From the NCBI GenBank assembly GCA_026394075.1, contig JAPKYX010000077.1:20313-53949 (forward strand): a DNA stretch of 33,637 nt, written 5' to 3'. Source of the DNA: Acidobacteriota bacterium. Lineage in GTDB: Bacteria > Acidobacteriota > Terriglobia > Bryobacterales > Bryobacteraceae. The translations under genes were made by a program, and so were the position numbers. Positions 23,414 to 31,918 of the stretch are shown piece by piece (the first letter of the stretch is position 1; every line of letters starts with the position of its first letter). The notes under the pieces are model-generated. The model was given only the letters and a program-made list of their open reading frames with translations, was not told where the DNA came from and made no database searches.

Positions 23414-24820
23414 ATGACAGTTCTAGATGCTCTCGCGCGGACGCACGTCCCTGGCGCGTTGCCGAAGCTGGTGACGGCGCTGCCCGGCCCCCGCGCGGCA
23501 GAGATCATTGCTCGCGATGAGGCGGTGCTTTCGCCGTCCTACACGCGAGGCTACCCGCTGGTGATCGAACGCGGCGAAGGGGCGGTGATTACCGACGTCG
23601 ACGGCAACCGCTTTCTTGATTTCAACGCCGGAATTGCCGTGCTGGCAGCCGGACACGCCCATCCGCGCCTGACCAAGGCCATTCGTGAGCAGGCCGAAAA
23701 ATTCCTGCACTATTCGGGCACCGATTTCTACTACCAGAACATGGTGGAGCTGGCGGAGAAGCTGGCCGCGCTTGCACCGATCGGGGGGCGCAAACGGGTC
23801 TACTTCGGCAACTCCGGCACGGAGGCGCTGGAGGCGGCCTTTAAGCTCTCGCGCTACCACTTCTCGCAAGGCCAGGGCAGTAACGATCAGGCTGGGGGCC
23901 GCGGCCGGGACAAGATGATCGCCTTCTTCGGCGGCTTCCACGGCCGCACGATGGGCGCGTTGTCGTTGACTGGTTCCAAAAGCGTCCAGAAGAAGGGCTT
24001 CGGCCCGCTGGTGCCCGGTGTCCAGCACATCCCTTATGCCTACTGCTACCGGTGCGCTTACGGCAAGCAGCCGGACACCTGCGCGGTGGAGTGCGTGAAG
24101 GTGATCGAAGACACGCTGATCAAGCACATCCTGCCCGCCGACGAGATCGCCGCCATTGTGGTGGAGCCGATCCAGGGCGAAGGCGGCTATGTCGTTCCGC
24201 CCGTGAAGTTTTTCGACGAACTGCAATCCGTCGCCCGCCGCCACGGCATCCTGATCATTGCCGACGAAGTGCAGAGCGGGATGGGCCGCACCGGCAAAAT
24301 GTGGGCGTCCCAGCATTTCGGCCTGGAACCGGACATGATCACCATCGCCAAGGGCATCGCCAGCGGCATGCCGCTGTCGGCGGTCGTGGCCCGGGCTGAT
24401 GTGATGACCTGGAAGCCCGGAGCGCATGCCTCCACCTATGGCGGCAATCCGGTGGCGATCGCCTCCTCACTGGCCACGATCGAGTTGCTGGAAGAAGAGC
24501 TAATCAAGAACGCCCGCGTGCTGGGCGAGTACATGCTGGGCCGCATGCGCGACTGGCCGCGCCGCTTCACCACAGTGGGCGATGTGCGTGGCAAAGGCCT
24601 GATGCTGGGCTTTGAGCTGGTGAAGGACCAAACCACCAAGGAGCGCGCACCGCAGCTTCGCGATCGGATTGAGCAGTTGGCGTTTGAGCGCGGGTTGCTG
24701 GTGCTGGGCGCCGGGCAGAACTCCATCCGCCTCTGCCCGCCTCTAGTGATCAGCCGCGATCAGGCGGAGTTCGCGCTGGACACACTGGAGGAGTGTCTGC
24801 GGCTGACGTCCAATTTCTAG
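23414..24820 (+). CDS. class III PLP aminotransferase (GABA/ornithine aminotransferase or racemase-like)
   Basis: The 468-residue product has the fold-type I class III features: GEGAVITDVDGNRFLDFNAGIAV, FGNSGTEALEAAFKL (131-145), FFGGFHGRTMGAL, VVEPIQGEGGY, ADEVQSGMGRTG (Asp284) and TIAKGIASGMPL with Lys313 as the PLP lysine. The N-terminal PGPRAAEIIARDEAVLSPSY resembles the group containing archaeal broad-specificity ornithine/amino-acid racemase-like enzymes and GABA aminotransferases. A cysteine cluster (Cys211, 214, 223, 227) is also typical of that group. GAGGAG lies 6 bases before ATG 23414. The stop overlaps an operator-like palindrome for the following vapBC genes. Confidence 0.9.
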   Translation: MTVLDALARTHVPGALPKLVTALPGPRAAEIIARDEAVLSPSYTRGYPLVIERGEGAVITDVDGNRFLDFNAGIAVLAAGHAHPRLTKAIREQAEKFLHYSGTDFYYQNMVELAEKLAALAPIGGRKRVYFGNSGTEALEAAFKLSRYHFSQGQGSNDQAGGRGRDKMIAFFGGFHGRTMGALSLTGSKSVQKKGFGPLVPGVQHIPYAYCYRCAYGKQPDTCAVECVKVIEDTLIKHILPADEIAAIVVEPIQGEGGYVVPPVKFFDELQSVARRHGILIIADEVQSGMGRTGKMWASQHFGLEPDMITIAKGIASGMPLSAVVARADVMTWKPGAHASTYGGNPVAIASSLATIELLEEELIKNARVLGEYMLGRMRDWPRRFTTVGDVRGKGLMLGFELVKDQTTKERAPQLRDRIEQLAFERGLLVLGAGQNSIRLCPPLVISRDQAEFALDTLEECLRLTSNF

Positions 24821-24842
24821 AATATTGGTATGATTCTAGAAA
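24814..24842. promoter_or_regulatory. twin-palindrome operator before vapBC
   Basis: TTTCTAGAAT (24814-24823) and ATTCTAGAAA (24833-24842) form a perfect inverted repeat with a 9-base spacer. Each arm also contains the palindrome TTCTAGAA. A -10-like TATGAT (24829-24834) is embedded, ending 9 bases before the vapB ATG. The site overlaps the aminotransferase stop codon. VapB-type antitoxins commonly bind such repeats to repress their own operon. Confidence 0.7.
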
Positions 24843-24843
24843 G

Positions 24844-25107
24844 ATGGCCTTCAGCATCAAGAACGAAGCGACTGACCAGTTAGCGCGCCGGTTGGCACGC
24901 GAGACTGGTGAGTCGCTGACCGATGCCGTCACCATTGCTCTGCGAGAGCGACTGGAGCGGGTGAGCGTCGATTTTCGGACTCACCGCCCCGGTGAATCGG
25001 TCCTGAGTGACTTGGTGGATGAGTTGGCGGCCATGCCAGACCTGGATCCGCGCAGTCCTGATGAGATTCTCGGGTATGACGAACGGGGCCTTCCAGGCCG
25101 ATGGTAG
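24844..25107 (+). CDS. vapB: VapB-like antitoxin (type II)
   Basis: ATG 24844 is chosen over an upstream in-frame codon at 24793 because MAFSIKNEATDQLARRLARETGESLTDAVTIALRERLER is the antitoxin start known from the Rv0623/PSK family. The 87-residue product has an N-terminal ribbon-helix-helix-like DNA-binding segment (residues about 2-40) and a charged tail (DELAAMPDLDPRSPDEILGYDERG) that should wrap the toxin. The 3' end overlaps the vapC start by 7 bases. Autoregulation through the 24814-24842 repeat is likely. Confidence 0.9.
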   Translation: MAFSIKNEATDQLARRLARETGESLTDAVTIALRERLERVSVDFRTHRPGESVLSDLVDELAAMPDLDPRSPDEILGYDERGLPGRW

Positions 25108-25493
25108 TGGATTCGTCGGCCCTGGTCGCCATCTTATTGGCTGAGCCGGAAGGGCCGCGACTGGAGCAGGCGCTTCTGTCTGATCCCTTCCGGCTGATGT
25201 CAGCCGCCTCCGTACTTGAGGTTTCTCTGGTGCTGTCCGCCCGCAAGGGTGCGGCGGTTGACGGCATCATTGATCGCGCCCTTGAACGGTTGCGTATCTC
25301 TGTCCGTCCGGTCAGTTTGGAAGAACTGGCCGCCGCCCGGCGCGCTTTCCTTGAGTTCGGCCGAGGCCGCCATCCCGCAGGCCTCAACTATGGGGATTGC
25401 TTTTCCTATGCGCTGGCGAAAGTTTCCGCTGAACCCTTGCTGTTCAAGGGAGCAGACTTCTCCCGGACGGACCTCACGCCAGTGCTTTGGTAG
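25101..25493 (+). CDS. vapC: VapC-like PIN-domain toxin
   Basis: The 130-residue product begins MVVDSSALVAILLAEPE, the PIN-domain start. The expected acidic residues are Asp4, Glu40, Asp99 (in NYGDCFSYALAK) and Asp119 (FKGADFSRTD). All four acidic positions of the PIN active site are present, so the toxin looks intact. PIN toxins cleave specific RNAs, often tRNA, when the antitoxin is degraded. The gene overlaps vapB by 7 bases. It is followed by converging sequence at 25494-25514. Confidence 0.92.
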   Translation: MVVDSSALVAILLAEPEGPRLEQALLSDPFRLMSAASVLEVSLVLSARKGAAVDGIIDRALERLRISVRPVSLEELAAARRAFLEFGRGRHPAGLNYGDCFSYALAKVSAEPLLFKGADFSRTDLTPVLW

Positions 25494-25514
25494 AAGCCTC
25501 GACGGCCGGCTAAC

Positions 25515-26111
25515 TTAGGCCGACTTGCGGCGCAACGCCAGCAGAGCCAGCGCGGCACCCGCCAGCGCGACTGTGGCCGGCTCCGGTATGTCCACCGCGA
25601 AGTTGTCGATGGCGAAGCCGTTCAACGGATCCTGCGAGGTATCCGGCGAGGCGAACGTGATCTTGATCGAGTTCACCGCAGCACCCTTGTATTTGTAGAG
25701 ACCCTCAGCAAACACCAGCGACTTCTGGGCATTGGCCTTTTCTTCTCCCACCTTATTGCCCCGCTCGTCATAGCGAGCCACCGTGATGGCATCCGCGACA
25801 TCACCAAAGAAGGTCAAGGTAAAGCCGAACTGGAAGTTATCCAGCGGGGAGCCGAACACGATCTCCAACACTTCGTCCTGATTGGGCTGGCCCACGATGG
25901 CCGGTCCATTCAGATAGAGCGCCTGGGGAGGGCCGCCAAAGTTGTACTGCGCATCCACCTGCGAACTGAACGTGAAGTCATAGCCGTTCTTGCTGACCGT
26001 CAAACCGTTCACGGTTTGCTGGGAAACCTCATCCATCGTCAGCACGACGCCGCCCCACATCGATACCGAAGTCAGGGCGAAGGTGAGGAGTGTAAAGAAT
26101 AGTCTTGTCAT
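25515..26111 (-). CDS. PEP-CTERM sorting-domain exported protein
   Basis: The 198-residue product has an N-terminal signal (about residues 1-20, RLFFTLLTFALTSVSMWG) and a C-terminal PEP-CTERM module: IPEPATVALAGAALALLALRRKSA, meaning Pro-Glu-Pro, a hydrophobic helix and a basic end. PEP-CTERM proteins are processed by an exosortase, which is not in this window. The middle is beta-rich and of unknown function; it contains FQFGFTLTFFGDVADAITVARYDERGN. AGGA lies about 7 bases before the ATG, and the palindrome at 26124-26135 is just upstream. Confidence 0.88.
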   Translation of the reverse strand: MTRLFFTLLTFALTSVSMWGGVVLTMDEVSQQTVNGLTVSKNGYDFTFSSQVDAQYNFGGPPQALYLNGPAIVGQPNQDEVLEIVFGSPLDNFQFGFTLTFFGDVADAITVARYDERGNKVGEEKANAQKSLVFAEGLYKYKGAAVNSIKITFASPDTSQDPLNGFAIDNFAVDIPEPATVALAGAALALLALRRKSA

Positions 26112-26123
26112 CTGATTTCCTAC

Positions 26124-26135
26124 GAAAACGTTTTC
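26124..26135. promoter_or_regulatory. 12-bp palindrome, LacI-family-like operator candidate
   Basis: GAAAACGTTTTC is a perfect palindrome with a central CG, as LacI-family operators often have. It lies 12 bases before the PEP-CTERM ATG and between two divergent genes (enolase starts at 26300). A regulator gene is not nearby. Confidence 0.4.
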
Positions 26136-26152
26136 AGTGTTCTCTACGATAA

Positions 26153-27586
<1,434 letters not shown>

Positions 27587-27598
27587 GAGCCACGGCGA

Positions 27599-28348
27599 AT
27601 GTACAAGATCGTACTCATCCGCCACGGCGAATCGACGTGGAACAAAGAAAACCGCTTCACCGGCTGGACCGACGTGGACCTTTCCGAAAAGGGCGTCGAG
27701 GAAGCTCATGAAGCCGGGCAGGTGTTGAAGCGCGAAGGCTATGCTTTCGACATTCTCTACACCAGCCTGCTGAAGCGCGCCATCAAGACGGCCAACATTG
27801 TGGCCGAGGAACTGGATCAGATCTGGCTTCCGGTGGTGCGTAGCTGGCGCTTGAATGAGCGTCACTACGGCGCGCTGCAAGGCCTGAACAAGGCCGAAAC
27901 CGCGGACAAGTATGGCGAAGCCCAGGTGAAAATCTGGCGCCGCAGCTACGACACGCCGCCGCCGCCGCTGGAACTGACCGACGAGCGTTTCCCGGGCAAC
28001 GATGCCCGCTACGCCAAACTGGGCTCCTCCGCCCTGCCGGTCACCGAGTGCCTGAAGGATACCGTCGCCCGCTTCCTGCCGTTCTGGGAAGACACAATCG
28101 CCCCGGCCATCAAGAGTGGCCAGCGGGTGGTCGTCGCGGCGCACGGCAATTCCATCCGGGCCCTGGTGAAGTTCCTCGACAACGTCAGCGAAGAGGACAT
28201 CGTGGAGCTGAACATTCCCACCGGAATGCCGCTGGTCTACGAACTCGACGCCAACCTGAAGCCGATCCGCAGCTACTATTTGGGCGATCCGGAAAAGGTA
28301 AAGGCCGCCATGGACGCGGTGGCCGCGCAAGGCAAGAAAAAGGCGTAG
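27599..28348 (+). CDS. gpmA: 2,3-bisphosphoglycerate-dependent phosphoglycerate mutase
   Basis: The 249-residue product starts [28 protein letters not shown]. His9 in RHG is the phospho-acceptor, and the second active-site histidine is in [28 protein letters not shown] is the third conserved segment. It interconverts 3- and 2-phosphoglycerate. It lies 12 bases after eno, which uses its product, and the two probably form an operon. AGGAG is about 9 bases before the ATG. Length is typical. Confidence 0.97.
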   Translation: MYKIVLIRHGESTWNKENRFTGWTDVDLSEKGVEEAHEAGQVLKREGYAFDILYTSLLKRAIKTANIVAEELDQIWLPVVRSWRLNERHYGALQGLNKAETADKYGEAQVKIWRRSYDTPPPPLELTDERFPGNDARYAKLGSSALPVTECLKDTVARFLPFWEDTIAPAIKSGQRVVVAAHGNSIRALVKFLDNVSEEDIVELNIPTGMPLVYELDANLKPIRSYYLGDPEKVKAAMDAVAAQGKKKA

Positions 28349-28363
28349 CGCTCACGCTTCGCC

Positions 28364-28381
28364 GTCATCCAAAGGGATGGC
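28364..28381. terminator. hairpin between gpmA and the DUF6265-like gene
   Basis: GTCATCC (28364-28370) pairs with GGATGGC (28375-28381), including one G-T pair, across an AAAG loop. It sits between two converging genes. No T-tract follows on either strand, so termination is uncertain. Confidence 0.35.
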
Positions 28382-28839
28382 TATTCGTGGCAAGCAGTGC
28401 GCTTGTACGGATAGTTCATCCCTTTTTTGCTGTCTGCTGATTCGACGCGTGCCGACAGTCCGTCGGGTGTTGCGCGATAGATGATGCGCTGCGGAAAGTC
28501 GTGCGCCAAATTCTCGAAGACGGCTTCCTCGGCCGTCACCTTGGTGGCGGTGAAGACGGTGTCTCGGCCTTTGATGGTAGGGATGTCCTCGGCCGTCACC
28601 TTGGTGGCGGTGAAGACGGTGTCTCGGCCTTTGATGGTAGGGATGTAGGCGAGCACTCCATCGCGCGGTTCGATGCGAAGGTACTCATACCCGGCGGTCT
28701 TCCCCGCCCGTTCCGTTTGGCTATGCCCCAACATCATGCCACCCAACGGCCGGCTCCAGACTTCCAGGACCGTCGTGCCTCGCCCTTCCGCCTGCCAGCA
28801 ACCAGTCAGAAACTTCAACAGCAGCAACATTTCAGCCAT
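28381..28839 (-). CDS. DUF6265-like protein carrying a 20-residue internal duplication
   Basis: The 152-residue product resembles DUF6265: LTGCWQ, EVWSRPLGGMMLGHSQT, GYEYLRIEPRDG, VFENLAHDFPQRIIYRATPDGLSARVES. An in-frame stop lies 12 bases before ATG 28839, so there is no longer start and no signal peptide. The segment IPTIKGRDTVFTATKVTAE occurs twice in a row, from a perfect 60-bp DNA duplication (28526-28645). It would add a second copy of one strand region, so the fold may be altered. The function of DUF6265 is unknown. The neighbouring genes are unrelated. Confidence 0.75.
   Translation of the reverse strand: MAEMLLLLKFLTGCWQAEGRGTTVLEVWSRPLGGMMLGHSQTERAGKTAGYEYLRIEPRDGVLAYIPTIKGRDTVFTATKVTAEDIPTIKGRDTVFTATKVTAEEAVFENLAHDFPQRIIYRATPDGLSARVESADSKKGMNYPYKRTACHE
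28526..28645. repeat. perfect 60-bp tandem duplication
   Basis: Bases 28526-28585 and 28586-28645 are identical (2 x 60 bp), with no mismatches. The unit is a multiple of three, so the reading frame is kept. It may be recent replication slippage or an assembly artefact. Confidence 0.95.
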
Positions 28840-28931
28840 GGAGTTAAGCTACACAATCGCGAGCCACCTTGTCTTCAGAAAGTCATGGATTTTGCGTGAT
28901 TCGCCCCAGCGAAGATTGGGCCGGGCATAAC

Positions 28932-28960
28932 AAAAAGGGCCAGCCATTTCTGGCCGGCCC
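28932..28960 (-). terminator. rho-independent terminator of the fasciclin gene
   Basis: On the minus strand, GGGCCGGCCA (28960-28951) pairs with TGGCTGGCCC (28946-28937) with one mismatch and a four-base loop. Five T (28936-28932) follow. It begins 26 bases after the stop of the 28987-29445 gene. Confidence 0.85.
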
Positions 28961-28986
28961 ATTCAGCAACAGTTGGTAATTTACAG

Positions 28987-29445
28987 TTACAGCTTCGGCA
29001 GGATGACGCTGTCGATCACGTGGATCACGCCATTGGAGGTCTCGATGTCAGCCTTCACAACCTTGGCCTTGTCGATCGTCACGCCACCGGCGGTGGCCAG
29101 CGTAGCGGACTGACCATTCACGGTCTTTACCTTGCCAGCCTTGACGTCCTTGGCCATCACTTTGCCGGCAACCACGTGGTACAGCAGCACCTTCTTCAGC
29201 TTTTCCTTGTCCTTGCCCAGCATTTCCAGCGTCGCGGCCGGAACCTTGGCGAAGGCTTCATCGGTGGGCGCGAACACGGTGAACGGGCCAGCGCCCTTCA
29301 AGGTGTCCACCAAGCCGGCATCGCCGACCAGCTTCACCAAAGTCTTAAAGCTGCCCGCGGCCACCGCGGTGTCCACAATGTCAGCCGCAGCGGAGAGACC
29401 AGCAAAGGCCATCAAACCCGCGAACATCAGAGCAAAACGCTTCAT
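28987..29445 (-). CDS. fasciclin (FAS1) domain exported protein
   Basis: The 152-residue product has a signal peptide (about residues 1-21, [21 protein letters not shown]) followed by one FAS1 domain: [57 protein letters not shown], and [17 protein letters not shown]1 proteins are secreted or surface-bound and often aid adhesion; the function here is not shown. AAGGAG lies 8 bases before the ATG, the best Shine-Dalgarno in this part. A terminator follows at 28932-28960 and a TATAAC -10-like box precedes it (minus strand, 29464-29469). Confidence 0.92.
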   Translation of the reverse strand: MKRFALMFAGLMAFAGLSAAADIVDTAVAAGSFKTLVKLVGDAGLVDTLKGAGPFTVFAPTDEAFAKVPAATLEMLGKDKEKLKKVLLYHVVAGKVMAKDVKAGKVKTVNGQSATLATAGGVTIDKAKVVKADIETSNGVIHVIDSVILPKL

Positions 29446-29463
29446 TCACAATCTCCTTAGTCA

Positions 29464-29469
29464 GTTATA
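29464..29469 (-). promoter_or_regulatory. -10-like TATAAC upstream of the fasciclin gene
   Basis: On the minus strand TATAAC ends 18 bases before ATG 29445, with AAGGAG between them. No convincing -35 is present. This is a plausible promoter position for a leader that carries its own Shine-Dalgarno. Confidence 0.3.
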
Positions 29470-29510
29470 ACTTCTAACATTTGTGAGATGTAAGCGGATT
29501 TACGCTGGAG

Positions 29511-30545
29511 CTAATTATTTTTGGAAGAATCGCTTTTCTTGGCCGGTGGCACCACCACCGTCACCGTGCCGCGCTGCGCGGAGGCATATTCGCCCCGCAG
29601 CCGGAAACCGACGCGCAGGTCACCTTGCGGTCGCGGGAACTCATGCCGTCCGGAGCGCAGGCGGTCCAGCGGCAACTCATAGTCAATGCCGTTAATCCGC
29701 AGCTCCACGCCGGTCGCACCCGATAGAAAACCCACCGAAGGATTCCAGCTCACCGTGACCGAGCGGGCGTCCGTATAATCAACAGCCAGCCGGACCGGGC
29801 GGTCCAGCGCAAGGAACGTCGCGCCCGCGACGGCCGCCACCGCCGCCAAGAAGGCCGCCACTCTCGGCACGGCCGACCGGATCACCATCCAGCGCGAACG
29901 TGCCGCGCCCGTGGAGGGCGGTACCAGAGGAACATGCGGCGAAGAAGCGGTGGGCACGGTATCGGAGGCTACGGTCGCGGGGGGCACCTGGATATCCAGC
30001 TTCTCTAGCTCAGGAGCCATCAATTCAAATTGCACGCCACGGTTTGACGCGGCCCGGTCCGGCCCAGCGGGATCCGGGGCTGATTGCGGCGGTCCCGGCC
30101 GGTAGTGGATCAGGGCAGCCGCCACCGGACGCTGGGTGGAGGGTCGCAGGATCAGCGCCAGCGCACCCTTCTTGCCGAAGATCGCCTCGCAGGCCTCACC
30201 ATCTTCGGGCGACAGAGCGGCCATGCCGCGCGTCCTTGAGCGGAACCAGCCGATCGGCTTCAGCGTGCGCAAATCGAGGTCACTCATCCAATCGCTGACC
30301 ATTCCCTTGGCCACCGCCAGTTCCCCGGGCGGCAGCGGAACGGCCGGGCGGGAGGGATCCTCCCGGGGCAGTTCCCGCCACGCAAGAATACGCCAGCGGG
30401 TATTGGAAGCCCGGCCGTAGAGAATGCCCGCGATCTCGCCGCCAATGGGCGATTGCGCTTCGTAGGCCTCCATCACGCGGAGGCGCAGTTGCTCCATCGC
30501 CGTTCCGTCCCAATCCACCGGCTTGCCATTCACGCTCAGCGACAT
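29511..30545 (-). CDS. single-pass membrane protein with degenerate MPN/JAMM-like domain
   Basis: The 344-residue product has an N-terminal MPN-like domain (about residues 15-150): GGEIAGILYG with Glu37, and IGWFRSRTRGMAALSPED. In true JAMM proteases the second segment is H-x-H-x7-S-x2-D. Here the spacing is exact (Ser112, Asp115), but both histidines are arginine (Arg102, Arg104), so metal-dependent cleavage is unlikely. A linker, one transmembrane helix (about 226-246) and a C-terminal beta-rich segment (SVTVSWNPSV, ELRINGIDYELP) that resembles an FN3-like fold follow. The start has weak TAGGCGA upstream. The gene ends 65 bases before the fasciclin start. A pseudo-enzyme with a scaffold role is my inference. 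Confidence 0.75.
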   Translation of the reverse strand: MSLSVNGKPVDWDGTAMEQLRLRVMEAYEAQSPIGGEIAGILYGRASNTRWRILAWRELPREDPSRPAVPLPPGELAVAKGMVSDWMSDLDLRTLKPIGWFRSRTRGMAALSPEDGEACEAIFGKKGALALILRPSTQRPVAAALIHYRPGPPQSAPDPAGPDRAASNRGVQFELMAPELEKLDIQVPPATVASDTVPTASSPHVPLVPPSTGAARSRWMVIRSAVPRVAAFLAAVAAVAGATFLALDRPVRLAVDYTDARSVTVSWNPSVGFLSGATGVELRINGIDYELPLDRLRSGRHEFPRPQGDLRVGFRLRGEYASAQRGTVTVVVPPAKKSDSSKNN

Positions 30546-30657
30546 TCGCCTACCAGTCTGCCACGGGCGCGGAACCAGGGAGAAGTCTTAGGCTGGACCG
30601 CCGGAACGCAACGAAAGTTAACCATCGCAGCGACAACCTGCGATCATCAAAATAACG

Positions 30658-31905
30658 ATGCACGGATGGTTCCTTTTCTATACAACCGCCGGTTTGGCGG
30701 TGGACTCCATGAAAGCGCACAAGTTGCGCACCTTTCTGACACTGCTAGGTGTCTTGATTGGGGTTCTTAGTGTCGTGCTGGTGGGCGCGGCGATTGAAGG
30801 GCTGGGAGTCACGGCCAGCGAGATTACCTCCAAGGCCTTCGGCACCGAGACCTACTTGATCGCGCAGATCGCCTCGCCCGGCGGCCTCAGCCGGCGGCAG
30901 GTGTTCGAGAAGCTGCGCAAGAACAAGCAGATCCGCAAGGAGGATCTGGCGCACCTGCGGATGATTACGGGCGACCAGATCCTCTACAGCCCCTATCAGC
31001 AGCGCCCCGAGGATGTGAAGTCCGGCGAGCGGACCTTTGAAGGAGCCATCATCATCGGTGTCGCGGCCGCGCTAGCTGACATACGCGACGTCGCCGTGGC
31101 CGATGGACGCTTCTTCACGGACCAAGAAGAACAGACGCGACAGCAGGTCTGTGTGATCGGCGAGGATCTGCGCATCGCCTTCTTCGAGGGCACATCACCC
31201 ATCGGTAAGACCATCAAGGTGCGGGGCTATGACTTCCGCATCGTCGGCGTGCAGGAGAAGCTGGGGTCTAGTTTTGGCCGCACCCAGGACAATTCGGTCT
31301 ATATGCCCGCCGCTGTGTATGCCCGGCTTTATGGCTATCCCGCGACGATGTCGATCTTTGGCCGCCCGCGCGCGGGCACCGGACTTACCCTGGACACCAG
31401 CCTGGATGTCACGCGTGTGGCCTTGCGGTCGCGCTTCCGCGCCAAGCCCGGTGCGGACGATCCGTTTGAGTTTTTGACGCCGGATTCCATCCGGGGTTTT
31501 GTCGACAACATCCTGGGGTTGATCAGCGTCGTGGTGGTACCAGTGACGATGATCTCGCTGGTCGTGGGCGGCATCGTGATCATGAACATCATGCTGGTCT
31601 CAGTCACGGAACGGACCCGTGAGATTGGCGTGCGCAAGTCACTCGGCGCCCGGTCCAACGACATCCTTTTGCAGTTCCTGATGGAATCGCTGATCGTGTC
31701 CGGAGCTGGGGGCATGCTGGGGTTGGCGTTTGCGGCGGTGCTGTGCGAGATATTGAGCCAGGCATTTGGCGCGGCGCTCAAGATCACGACGCCTTACGTT
31801 TTCCTGGCGATCTTTGTGTCTTCGGCCACGGGCGTCATCAGTGGCTGGTATCCGGCGCGCCGCGCCGCGCGGCTCGATCCAGTGGAAGCGCTCCGCGCGG
31901 AATAG
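30658..31905 (+). CDS. MacB/FtsX-type ABC transporter permease
   Basis: The 415-residue product has the MacB-type permease layout: an N-terminal helix (HKLRTFLTLLGVLIGVLSVVLV, about residues 20-41), a large periplasmic domain (about 45-280; GRFFTDQEEQTRQQVCVIGEDL, VRGYDFRIVGV), then three helices with the FtsX signature NIMLVSVTERTREIGVRKSLGARSNDILLQFLMES. The final segment is WYPARRAARLDPVEALRAE. Such permeases need a separate ATPase, which is not adjacent. ATG 30658 gives the expected lead-in; ATG 30709 (SD-like GGTGGA) is the alternative. The second permease follows 13 bases later. Confidence 0.93.
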   Translation: MHGWFLFYTTAGLAVDSMKAHKLRTFLTLLGVLIGVLSVVLVGAAIEGLGVTASEITSKAFGTETYLIAQIASPGGLSRRQVFEKLRKNKQIRKEDLAHLRMITGDQILYSPYQQRPEDVKSGERTFEGAIIIGVAAALADIRDVAVADGRFFTDQEEQTRQQVCVIGEDLRIAFFEGTSPIGKTIKVRGYDFRIVGVQEKLGSSFGRTQDNSVYMPAAVYARLYGYPATMSIFGRPRAGTGLTLDTSLDVTRVALRSRFRAKPGADDPFEFLTPDSIRGFVDNILGLISVVVVPVTMISLVVGGIVIMNIMLVSVTERTREIGVRKSLGARSNDILLQFLMESLIVSGAGGMLGLAFAAVLCEILSQAFGAALKITTPYVFLAIFVSSATGVISGWYPARRAARLDPVEALRAE

Positions 31906-31918
31906 GACAAGGGACCCC

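Noticed and set aside
28526-28645. CRISPR-like direct repeat
   Set aside because: There are only two copies, directly adjacent with no spacer, and the unit is coding and in frame. It is a tandem duplication.
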